Source: Paramacrobiotus richtersi (Eukaryota > Tardigrada > Eutardigrada > Parachela > Macrobiotidae). From it: 57,272 nt of DNA. Below, in pieces: positions 11,213 to 31,187 of this stretch. The position numbers were made by a program, and so were the translations under genes. The number at the start of each line of letters is the position of its first letter. Within the stretch, counting starts at the first letter, position 1. The notes below the pieces were generated by a model, which did no database searches, was not told the origin of the DNA, and saw only the letters and a list, made by a program, of their open reading frames with translations. The stretch spans positions 1 through 57,272 of the forward strand of contig JAQGAU010000022.1 in assembly GCA_034698045.1 (NCBI GenBank), read 5' to 3'.

Positions 11213-12493
11213 TCTGGCTGTTAGGTTTTCGGAAATGTTGAAAAGTGCGCTCAAGATCCGTCCGGCCGTACGTCCTTTCCACACGTCACACGTGGCTCCC
11301 GCTAATCTAAGCAATCAAAATTCTTCGGCGCGTTATACTGAACTTTCCACATACAGTGAATTATGAACAACTGAATGCGAGTTATAAAATGTATATTAAG
11401 GACTTCAGCGGAAGACTGGAAGTACAAGAATATCTCTACATGCGTCTGCCATTCATTATTCCAATGGCAATAATCATGAAGCAGCAGGCAGATCTGCTGA
11501 GAATCAGGCGCCCGTATATTCACGTTTCGACGTAGAGAGAACCTCACAACAGCTGTGGGGATTATCATAGCACGACTGAAGAAATAGGGCATCTAAAATC
11601 CCTTCAGTTCCACTATGGTCTTGCTAAACGCATGGGTCAACACTGCTATGCGGTCCTATTCGTAGTTCTCGTTGCGTTTGAGTGTTTCGGATGTTTCTGC
11701 TTTGAATTCCCTCGGAAGTTTTTCCCCATTTCGCTCATTTGGTAGCAACTGCAATATAATTGTACTTACAGAAACCTTTTTTTTACAAAATAAGGTTCAC
11801 AATTCGGTGAGCCTGCTTTTCCTATCGAAAGCTACTTGTACAACGTTTCCGGGTTCTCCGGGGGTACAATGGGGGGAGACTGGATTAACATTATTGCCGA
11901 ACCTGTACGTACTGATGTGCACATGTACCAGAAATACAACGAACAAAATTTAATGTTGTATTCTTAAAACGTCGTAACTACTTCGTTTTTTGTTCTCCAC
12001 AGTTCATTTGCATAACGGTTTCGGATGCCTGGCAGTATCTTCGCTTAATAAAGGTCACTGCAATAACTCCAGTTTATAACAATGTGCATACGTAGATATA
12101 TCGGTGATCTCTTTTGAGTGTTGATTGTCTGTATTCCCGGGCTATTGCCGACAAACGTAGCGGCGTCTAGTCTTGTTAGTACTTGCTGGACTTCGTCACA
12201 TGTTTCTTTATTCAAAATTGTGACCTTTGCAACACATCAACTGGATACATCAATTTCGCACTTCACAGTTTCCGCAACACATGTTTTTATTCGAGTGTCT
12301 GCTTTGCTGCAGAAGGCGTGTAAAATTGTTTATAAACTGAATTACCATATTCCCAGTGATTATGTATGAACAATGTCAACATAAACTGTTAAGTTATATA
12401 CTGCTACGGCATACCAGTGTCAAGAGTTCCCCTATAGCAGCAAAACACTGTCGTTCCCACGATCGAGTAGTCGCCAATTTCCGTCTGCAAGTA
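11213..12493. other. Spacer between the two F-box copies, containing duplicated upstream sequence
   Basis: The segment 12101-12157 (tcggtgatctcttttgag, then gattgtctg, ttgccga) matches 14613-14670 upstream of copy 2. The segment around 11681-11720 matches 8760-8800. These show that flanks were duplicated along with the gene. No separate gene is recognised; plus-strand frames at 11672-11953 and 12118-12369 look like chance. Confidence 0.55.
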
Positions 12494-14333
12494 TTATGGG
12501 CACGGAAGACAGTACATGCGATGCAAGGCTTCCATGGTCAGTTTGTTTAAGGTCCGCGGGTCCAGGTGCTGCAAAGCTGATACATCGACGTTTTCCCTGG
12601 CGACACACACCCCTTCGTTTAAGCTAGAAAGAAAACAAAACTGTATTCTTTTTACATGAGTAGACAAGACTTGGCGTAATCGGTGCGTATAGTTGCCGAT
12701 GATCATAAAATCCCTTGCCTACGATATCGAGCTTATTGTTATAAGTTAGGCTCCCTATAGCTATGAGATGCCGTAACGTAAAGGTCACCTGCACCAGGAG
12801 GCAGGGGTCCGCATCCATCACTTTACCTTTGAATGTAAAAGCCCAGCGACTGCCACTGGATGAGGTGTGCATTACTTTGCTTCCAAGAATGATACAGCTG
12901 CACAACATCGTGCCGAATCTGTGGGCTGACTTCCGGGCAGTTGCTGTTTAACACCATAATAAACGAGGGATAGAGCTCGAAGAGCGGCTTGCTGCAGTCG
13001 AACACATGACGGGGCACAACAACCGGTACTTTCTTGAACATATTACCGCCACGGTGTCTTTCGATGTGACCGATACTGCATGACATTTCCCAGTCACAAC
13101 CCGCACGACTCAACACATTTCGCATGGTGTAATTGTCCAGAATCAGTCGTCTTGTGACAGACATCAAGTCACGCATCGGCCGGTATTGTCCTTCCACGTA
13201 CCAGTAGGCAGAAGACCCCCCCTGCTCCTGGCAATCCTTGAGGACCAGCTGGATTAGATTGGCCACTTTTCCCTTGATCGCTTTCACCACAACATCGAAC
13301 TGATTGCGCTTAAACGCCACGTTGCGCAGAACCAAAATCTTGGTGTTCTTGTGTAGATGCTGATTCAGCGCATGTTCCAGACGATTTTCAGTTACCGTCA
13401 GATAATTCTCATACTTTTTTAGATCGTCAAACCGCTGCGGTAGCTCACGATCATAAACATCCCTTGGGGTATATCCGGTTCCTGTCCAGTATCCGTATCG
13501 GTAATCACACATATCAGCAAAATGGGGCTTTTGTGGTTTTTCGGGCTGGTTGAGTATTTTGGAAGTATCTATGTCAACGTACCATCTTGATAGCAACACT
13601 TTGGAGAGATATGCAATTGATCTCCAACTCTTGCACAACCTAAACATACGGAGTATTTGTAATCGCACAAAGGACTACAAATTAATGGAATATGTTTCTG
13701 TTAAGTGTTAAGTAACACTTTCAGAACGTCTTATGTAGTACGCTAACAAGGGAACAATTTCAGGGTCTAAATTCAGAAAAATTCCAAAACTTGCATGTCG
13801 CCACACAACGACCCAATGAACTTAAAAAAAATAATATTGGCTGCTGGGAAGCAGTTGGGCCCCATGGGGGTAATCCCTGTGTTAAGCATACGGGACAATG
13901 TATATACCATATGCCATGCATACGGCATACTGTACAACCAGACTTCATACAATTCTGTGCTATCAGGCAACGTTTTGTTGCTTTAAATCTTTATATGATA
14001 TCTCGATATCGCTGTTTCGAAATGTTTGTGTGAAGTCTGTACGTTGCCTGATAGCACAGAATTGTAAGAAGAATACTGCGTGTTTGAAATACTAATAAAT
14101 CATCTGCACGCTTCTTCAGTACGTACTGTACACCGTCACTTACTGACTGTCACCGTGAAACACGTCGAAATACCACTTGCCAGTGGACTTCGATGATTCG
14201 CTTACCTTCTCATGGCTCGCTGGCCGTGGACCTCCAAACAAGTGCAGATTTCCAGTTTGAGTTCGGCCGGGAGCTCATTCATTCCGCATTCGTCGCTGCA
14301 CGAAGGACTCTTAATGATATTCGGTGACGACAT
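12494..14333 (-). CDS. F-box protein of an unfamiliar, locally duplicated family, copy 2; three exons, intact
   Basis: Exons (minus): 14333-14206, 13639-12827, 12623-12494; phases 2 and 2 join cleanly to 356 residues. The N-terminus is a good F-box: ELPAELKLEICTCLEVHGQR followed across the first intron by AMRRLCKSWRSIAYLSKVLLSRWYVDI (about residues 20-70), which should bind SKP1 in an SCF ubiquitin ligase. The remaining 280 residues have no domain that I recognise: alternating short hydrophobic segments (NTKILVLRNV, NLIQLVLKDC, RRLILDNYT) could be divergent leucine-rich-like repeats, followed by a conserved block EVSPQIRHDVVQLYHSW and a short conserved C-terminus in exon 3 (LDPRTLNKLTMEALHRMY). 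Its neighbour to the left is a damaged paralogue. The start is the ATG opening exon 1, in frame with the F-box. Confidence 0.82.
13948..14066. repeat. 26-bp perfect inverted repeat in intron 1 of F-box copy 2
   Basis: The left arm 13948-13973 (tacaattctgtgctatcagg, then caacgt) is the exact reverse complement of 14041-14066, with a 67-bp spacer. A 9-bp piece, cagacttca (13939-13947), recurs inverted at 14031-14039 but on the inner side of the right arm, so the two arms are rearranged relative to each other. The transcript could form a long hairpin, or this may be the remnant of a foldback element. Confidence 0.85.
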
Positions 14334-15502
14334 TGTGGGCGCTAACTGACGACCCTAGTTCGAGATCGCAAAATGGAGGAACTTGGTATTGGAGAGCGGG
14401 AAAAATGCCACAGATAGTTAAAGTAACAATTAAAAATCTAATCGTGTCTCTTGCTGGCCTGTAGCTCTTAGCTGTTGTAGGTGGTGTGGCGAGGCGAGGC
14501 CTGTCTGGGGGGACCGGAAGTAGCTCGACTGAATAAGTATTCAAGGTTTCTTTCATTTAAATAGCTACACCAGCTCATAAAACTAAATGGAAACCACAAT
14601 ACTACGTAGACTCCGGTGATCTCTTTTGAGAGTCGATTGTCTGCATTTCCGGCCTGTTGCCGATAAACACTAGGTGCGTTTACATTTCTTACTTGCTGAA
14701 TCGGAAGTTGGTTAAATCTATTGTATTCAGAATCCGAACTAGCTGGATTAGCACATCGGAGCGTACCAGAAGTTTTGACTCGAAAGTCTTAAGCTACATT
14801 TCCCATACATTTATCCTTTTTTTAATACCATCTGTAGTTTTATCACTGATATTCTTTTTAGGATGAAAATTAAATGCTTTTTCTTTGTTGAATATACTCA
14901 GACATTATGCGGAAGAAATGAGTTCTGGCGGTGAGCGAATTACGCGTACCTCTACGGATACGAGGTACTCGAAAATTCGACATGTATATATATTGCGATT
15001 GTATATGGGTTTATGCAGATGCAGCATCAGACTTTTACTGGGCATTACTGCGTGGTCTTCCTGAATGCATTGTGTAATACGTAGATCGTAAATGTAGGTA
15101 ACATATCTGTTTTTCATAATGCTGTAAAAATTAATAGCTCAACGTGCGTACAAAAGGAGATGTAAACGCGTACGTTTGCATTGCTCATGGCCTTTGTAAT
15201 AACCGCAAAAACAGATACCATAGAAAGCGACGTTTATCTTCTTGTATTGCAAGGTTCGCAAGCAAGACATATTCATTCAAATGACAGTTATGAAATGTGT
15301 TTTATGTCTCAAGTACATACCATATCCATTACGTATTATGCCAGTAAACAAATGATGTTATTTCGGGCGTACACACGAACACACTCCGATTTCAGTCTTA
15401 GACTTTACGCAGACATTGTTACATTACTACACCACACCGTCCAAACGTTCCTCCAACAGGGCATGCCTTCCTTAGCACCCCATCCGCCCGTACAATCCTA
15501 TC
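14334..15502. other. Divergent spacer between F-box copy 2 and the MATH-BTB gene
   Basis: Contains sequence matching the upstream regions near copy 1 and PDPK1: 14613-14670 matches 12101-12157, and 14827-14935 matches 8809-8925. It must hold the promoters of both flanking genes. The frame at 14311-14556 on the minus strand is not supported by any splice or family signal. Confidence 0.5.
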
Positions 15503-17358
15503 ATGCCGCACCAGACCAATATCCTATCGGCCGTGTCCACGACGGAGCTCTGCGGGACTTTAGTCGAGGCCATTGTCAATTTTCACATTGGGAATTTTTC
15601 CTATCGGAAGTTTATGACGGATGGTATTCATTCCCTGCCGGTGACCAATGAGGAGCTCCATCTGGATGGGTATGAAGGGAGCTGGTATCTAAAGGTCATT
15701 CCCTTGCACCTGCATGCACCGAAGATAGGGGATGTACCGGTTGCGCATGTTAAAGTGCAGGTGTGCTTCCAGACCCAGCGGGAGCAGAGTATACCGGCTA
15801 GCTTTATTATCAGGTAGATGAGACTGAAATAGTGGTTACGCTGCATGCTGGGACTCTATACTTATGAATGCATAGTACAGTACATACATATGTACTTACG
15901 TATGTACTTACATATGTACTTACGTAAGAGTTCATCAAAATTATCAAATCGCTAGCCGAAATATTCAGGAAAATTTATTTTTCTTTATTTAAATCCTGAA
16001 CAATGAAGTAAACTGGCTTCGAATTTTCAATGCGCCTTTATTAGCTTCGCAACATTCTATACAATGTTTTACATTTGAAGCACAGAATTTTTTTCAAATA
16101 ATAACTTTAAAGAGACATGAGTACAGGGGGATGGCTTAAAATAAAAGTCATATGAAAAAAAATAATCCAACATGACACATTATTTGTTTTATATCATGTT
16201 AGACGAAACGTATTTTACAACATTCTATGTGTTTTGTTCAGAATGCATTTTGAATTAAAAATATGTGCTTAATATTCACCGAAACTTCATACGTTTTTTT
16301 ACCCCTTTTGTAACAATCTTACATTACTGGTTAACCATTTCTGCTGAACCTTATAGCTGGTGCCTTATAATTTGCATAATAATAGTTTTACTTATACATT
16401 TAGAACAAAAAATTTTCGATAAAGGTCATCGCTGTTCGTTTACTGCAGTGTTCTATAATATTAGCCGTGAATGTTCTGTTTAGTTTGATAATATTGCAGC
16501 ATCGTCGACCTGGCCGAGCAGCCCATCTTCTCCTGCCAGCCCCAACACCAGATCAAACTCTTCGGCCCCGAACGCACCTCTTCCTGGGGCTACCCGGACT
16601 TTATCAGTCACGACAAGCTCTTCCACCCGCCAAACAACTACCTCCCCAACGACACCCTCCGCCTCCAGGCCCGGATCAAATTCCTGGCCTCCCCGGGACA
16701 CCTCCAAGGCCGGGTCACCGGCTCCACCGACACCCTGGCCACCCTCCAGGACGCCTGCGTCAACAATCTACTGAAAGATTTAACCGATTTGTACTACACA
16801 AAAACCGGAACTGATTGTATATTAGTCTCCACTGACCGCACCGAGCACGCAGTCCACACCAGCCTCCTGGCCGCCCGCTCCCGGAAGTTCCGGACCCTGA
16901 TGCCGGACACCCGGGGGAACGGTACCCCGGCGGGGAAGGTGTACATCCCCGATCTGAACTGGGAGACGTTGGATATTCTGTTGGAATATTTGTATACGGC
17001 GTCGACGGAGAGGATCCCCGAGCGGGCGGAGGGTCTCCTGGTGGCGGCCGACACCTACGGGATCCCATGTTTAAAGCGGGTGTGTGAGTATTACCTGATC
17101 CGGTCGGTCAATACGGACAACGCCCGGATGCGGTTGAAGTTGGCGGAAGAGTGTGGGGCGGGTGACTTGAAGGCGGCCGCGCTGGAGGTCATCGCGGAGG
17201 TCCTCGAAGGGGAGCATGGAGGCAGGAGTAAAGATGAGATTATTGATCAGTTGTTTGCGTATTTGGGGCCGTATTTGAATGGGGAGAGTAGTGCGGCGAA
17301 ACGGGATCACCTGTCCCCGCAGTCGGACTATTCGACCGGCAGTAGTACGATTTTATGA
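15503..17358 (+). CDS. MATH-BTB (SPOP/BPM-like) CUL3 substrate adaptor, two exons
   Basis: Exons 15503-15813 and 16500-17358 (donor CAG/GTAGAT, acceptor TTGCAG, phase 2) give 389 residues. The MATH half (about 1-185) has WYLKVIPL, VQVCF, SSWGYPDFISHDKL and YLPNDTLRLQARIKF, the usual order for a MATH fold that grips substrate degrons. The BTB half (about 195-310) has DCILVSTDRTEHAVHTSLLA, SRKFRTLM, VYIPDLNWETLDILLEYLYT and AADTYGIPCLKRVCEYYL, followed by helical BACK-like sequence. Proteins of this layout bring substrates to CUL3 ubiquitin ligases. The tail (TGSSTIL) has no nuclear-localisation signal like that of SPOP. Sequence divergence and the short N-terminus suggest a family member other than true SPOP. 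An ATTAAA at 17448 may be the poly(A) signal. Confidence 0.88.
15889..15924. repeat. Three 12-bp units tatgtacttac(g/a)
   Basis: Perfect units at 15889-15900, 15901-15912 and 15913-15924, preceded by the near-palindrome gtacatacatatgtac. It lies in the MATH-BTB intron about 75 bp after the donor. Confidence 0.9.
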
Positions 17359-18263
17359 TGCGCTTTTTACAGTGCTTGCTCAAGTGTGGTTTAGTGCTGT
17401 CGCAAATGTTTATGGTTGGAGTGCATGGCTGATAAATCTGCACAATCATTAAAGAAATAGGATGGAGTCGTTATTTTTCTGCCAGTCATTCATTTAAGAA
17501 AACATAACTCCGATAAAGTACCATGAGACGGAATTCAAAGAAAACTGCGCCGGCCAAAAAACGCATGGTACTTACGCAAAAAAACCAACTTTGGATAACT
17601 ATCATATCAGCACTCTCGACGATATAACACATGAAAATTCATTACAGAATGTGAAACATTACTGTACGGCTGTATGTAGGTTCCGGAAGCGGCGGAAAGA
17701 TTAGAAATTCGGACTATCAAAGGTCACATCTGTACTGTATGGCCGTGTGTTAACTGACATATCTTACGAACGGTTTATAATTTCTGTTATACCGATTCCT
17801 GGAATTATTAATCAAAATGTTCTCGTGAAGCCAGACTGCAAACGAAACAAGACAACTATAAGAATTAGAATAATTTAGGAAAACAACGAAAAAAGAACTC
17901 ATGAGAAGCAGAAAACAGATCTAGATACATCGATTTAGTACTGTATACATGACCAGCCGCCCCGCGACGGCAACAACATGGACTAAAATTTTCAACCTCA
18001 ACGCCCGGGTACTGCAAACCGTTATACCAGACTCATAGTGCGCCAGTCTCGCAAATAATCCCCGACTAGGCGTGGTAAACAGCTACGCTTGCCTGGCATG
18101 CACTCGAATTTCTCGAAAATTGTGAATTTAATTATTTATGGAATTCAGTTGCTTCCATTTCTGTAGCAATTTGAGCAGGAAAACGGGATCTGGAAGCATC
18201 CCTTTACGATCCAAAACTCCGTAATTCATCCATTTCTAAGTATCTCCCACAAGCCTATCGAAA
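17359..18263. other. Spacer between MATH-BTB and UQCRB
   Basis: Both flanking genes run rightward, so this contains the MATH-BTB 3' end and the UQCRB promoter. No open frame or repeat of note was seen. Confidence 0.45.
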
Positions 18264-18986
18264 ATGAGCGCCATAAACGTATTGGGAACCAAAACCACAC
18301 CACGCCAGATCATGGACAGCTGGGGTGCGTTGCAGATCCTCCCGTGCATTCCCCGTCTCATCCCTTTCTTCCCAACATCATTAGCCAGCCAGTTAACCGT
18401 TTTTCTGATGTAGGTTTAATCTGGAACACGCTACGACGGTGGAAGTACACCAAAGATGAGTACCGCGAATACGGTAAGCATCCGCGCAGTTCTTCCAAAA
18501 ACAACCCAGTTTTTCAAGGGAATCGTTCCCTGCAGGTCTCTACCACGATGATCTGTACCGTGATGGGCATGTGGATGTGGCGGAGGCTGTCCGTCGTCTG
18601 CCTGAAGAGCTGTACGAGGCCCGTGTCCACCGGATGCACCGGGCCATGCAGTTGAGTCGGAATAAGATTATCCTGCCGCAGCAACTGTGGCCCAGATATG
18701 ACGATGTGAGTACCTCTTTCTTGGCTTAATTTCATAGTTTTTTCCACTATTTTGAGTACGGGGGTGAGAAGAATAAAAAAAATATATTTTTGGAATTTTT
18801 TCTTATTATATAATATATTAAACGGAACGCAAATTATATGATATTTTATAAACGTTTTTTTTCGAATTTCAGAATTATTTTGTTGATTTCTTGTTTTCCT
18901 CGTAGCCCGGTCATTATTACCTGACACCCTACCTGAAGGAGGTGCAGCAGGAGAATGCCGAGCGTGCCGAGTGGAATAAGAAGTAG
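18264..18986 (+). CDS. UQCRB: Cytochrome b-c1 complex subunit 7 (UQCRB/QCR7), four exons
   Basis: Exons 18264-18324, 18414-18473, 18536-18705 and 18906-18986 join in phases 1, 1 and 0 to 123 residues (human 111). The protein is a small matrix-facing subunit of respiratory complex III that contacts cytochrome b near the quinone site. Diagnostic pieces are WNTLRRWKYTKDEYREYGLY, HDDLYRDGHVDVAEAVRRLP, a basic segment ARVHRMHRAMQLSRNKIILP with QQLW, and the ending YYLTPYLKEVQQENAERAEW, which matches the family's FYLEPYLKEV...EEW tail. All introns are short (62-200 bp), and an AATAAA lies at 19149. No cleavable presequence is seen, as is usual for this subunit. Confidence 0.95.
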
Positions 18987-19881
18987 AAAGGCAGAGATTT
19001 TCCAGCATTTACTGGTGTATGTACCTGAAGTTTTGCGGGGTGTTTATTTAGTTTGTGTTTGTTCTGTTTGGGTGAAAATAATCACCAGAACCTTAATCCA
19101 TATGCGGTTGTATCACAGATGTACGTTGTACAATTGTGATGAGCTTCTAATAAAAATTAGGTGTTAAAATTCGTCCTGCCTCTTCAAAAAAAAGATCGCG
19201 TCATTTTGATTATGATTCTTTAATAATCGGTTTAATCATCAATTTTTTCCGCATTTAGCGAATTGTGTAATTTCTGAATCTCTCATCTAATTTACATCGT
19301 TAGCGTGTAATTCTACAAATGCTCAGTTTGTCGTACATGTTTTCGATTAATCTTATCGTTTTTTCTTGATAACTGATCTGTTTTGACATGTGTTGTATAC
19401 ACGATTTTTTTCGCGATATTTTTCTATTTCCTTTTTTTATTTTATTACTATTTCCACATGTTGATTTTGTTATTATTTATTTATTTTTTTAGTTTCCATA
19501 TTTTCGACATTCTCTTAATACTTTCATATGTTTGATTTTTTTATTATTCATTTATTTTTCCATTTTAAATATTTTTTATTTTCGATATTTTCCACCAATT
19601 AAAAAAACATTTATTCAACAGATACAGTACTAAATAACCTTTACACATTCGAAACATACATCAAAAAGACACAAATTTAACCACAATATGACAGCATAAA
19701 AACCTCACTAGTAAAAACCCAACCGAACCAAGCTGCATGCTCTTCCGGGTCAGAGACAAATAACACCTGAACATCGCTGAGAAGAAAGAGTAACACCCGA
19801 ACAAACAAAGAACGGAGCAGTCTGGACAGAGTGGATAAAATCTCTATAAAAACCCCAACAATCAAATCACATGTTCCCCCT
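18987..19881. other. Tail-to-tail spacer between UQCRB and PI4KB
   Basis: AT-rich convergent 3' regions. AATAAA at 19149 serves UQCRB, and TTTATT at 19610 (AATAAA on the minus strand) is a likely signal for PI4KB. A run of related T-rich pieces (tattatttatttattttt, cattttaaatatttttt) at 19430-19590 is low-complexity. The frame at 19677-19916 on the minus strand lies mostly beyond the PI4KB stop. Confidence 0.45.
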
Positions 19882-29166
<9,285 letters not shown>

Positions 29167-31187
29167 TTGTGATCAATTTGTGAGAGTTATAGCAGCATTT
29201 CTGATTGGTGTTAAATGGTGAGCGCGACCGGATGGTCGTTACAATGGGGGTTGGACGGCCATTTGGGGCAGTTATTTCCGGTTAGTCTGGGATCTGTGAA
29301 ATTGAACGATCGATATTTGTGGTTTCACTAAAGTCTGAAAATCATACGTAGTAAATTGAAAAGTGTAATAAAATACAACTACAAAGCGGGAAATAACAGA
29401 AACTTTATATCAAAAAACTGGAAAATATTAAAGGAAAATATTGAATATCAATATCATCTCCATACTGGAGTAATTAACTCAACTGATCAATTTTCGTGAA
29501 GCCGCATAAAATGCCCGCAAAAAAGCTAATAAAATAATGACGCCCAAAAAATCAAAGAACGCTTGAACAAAATTTACAAAAACAACAAAGTCCACAAAAT
29601 CATTCATAAAGGAAATTATTATTTATGAAGACCCGATCCATTGCTGGCTACGTACACTGTTTCAAAAAAGGTTCTACACGTAAATACAGTTCAAAAAAAT
29701 GAAGCATCTCCCATGAAATTGAACAACCATTGCGTCAGTATTTTACATCCCATTATTTTAAATTTTTAATCAAATAAAGCGTTCTTGTAACTAACTAAAG
29801 GTAGAGAAACCAACAAACAAACAATTCCGTCAAGCAGCCCAAAGTTTCACTACGCGTAGAAATTACTCACCAAAATAAAGGTAAAATTTATGGTAAACAG
29901 CAGCAGATATAATTCTCTTAAAATTCCAGACGTATCTGAATTTTTACGAAAACACGCGCCGACTCACAAATCGCACAGAAATCATAAAGCACGCGATCAA
30001 TGATCACGATACGGAAATGAGCAGGAAAAATTTCGAAAAAAATATGCTGAATGGATATGAATCACATCACGGAACAATGCGAAACTTGAATCATGAGCCG
30101 ATGTATCAAATGGGGTGGAAAGTCGCGATATGAAGTCAAAATGATAAAACGATGAAACGTAACCACAATCCTCTGTTTCGTAACAGAAAACCGTTATCTG
30201 GACGGATGTCAGTGTAACTGGAGCATAATTATGAATTCTCTAACAAGGTTATCTTAGCAATCAAAGAACCGAAGTTTCGTGCTTTGAAATTCATGGAAAT
30301 ACCTCCACATATCTGTCAAACGATTACTAATGCTCGAAATCGCTGAGCAAAAGTCAGAAAGCGCCTGAAGCGGGAAAAGTACAACAAAAACGATACCCCT
30401 TCGCGTGTTCATCATTATCCACTCAAACTAAGTTTATTTTTTGATAATCATGTTTATTTACTAACAACTATCTCTTTCTTCGCGGATATCAGTTACAATT
30501 CTGCCAGAAAGACTGAAAATTACAAAAATACGGTTAATTACCTCAGGTGTTGTGATCGCCGATACAACACGGCCAACGACATGTCAGGTAGGAAAACAAC
30601 GCAATAATAAGGCAGATTTATGTAGTCCGGTATAAAACAATCAGAACAACAGTGAGAACGATAAAAAACGGGAAATGTAACCAAAATATGCAAAGTAGAA
30701 ACGATAAATCATAAAGTATTTAGCCAAGCAAAGAGCCCATTGAAATTGCTGGAATGAAGCCATGAATCACGTCGATGTCAAATGCGGATGGGGAGAAATT
30801 AACAGCACGTCTGTGTGAGTCGAAATCACACTGCGTCAACAGAAGCTGAGGAAAACCGAGTTCGACTCCAGGTGTACGAGTAATGAATTTAATTCGATTT
30901 TAAAAATACCTCAGGTCGTGCTTGACTCGCTGATCAACATGTGTCGAAATCCGCATTAGCAAAACCGAAGTTCGACTCGAGACGCGACACTCGCCTCATA
31001 GTAGGCTGTAGGCAGTAGGTAACTGTAGGTTCAATAATTTCAGTTTTTATTCGGTAATTAACATTTACATGAATGATTTAACAACGTCCGAACAAATTGT
31101 TCATTCGGGAACATTCTGTAACTACAAAAACCGCAGGTGGTAATTTGACTTTTTCCTCAATTTCGCAGTCGGTATTTTTCCATCAGG
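29167..31187. other. Divergent 2-kb spacer between PI4KB and an unknown gene
   Basis: Must contain the promoters of both genes, which are transcribed away from each other. No open frame of useful length was found. Similar short pieces occur at 30540 (acctcaggt...gtgatcg) and 30910 (acctcaggtcgtg...actcgctgatcaac), and gttcgactc occurs at 30858 and 30970. These may be weak local duplications, with no assigned function. Confidence 0.45.

Noticed and set aside
16467..16814. Proline-rich plus-strand frame overlapping MATH-BTB exon 2
   Set aside because: It is the wrong frame of the MATH coding exon; the correct frame matches the domain and joins exon 1 in phase.
30850..30985. gttcgactc motifs resembling a tRNA T-loop
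   Set aside because: No matching acceptor stem, D-arm or anticodon arm at the right distances on either strand.
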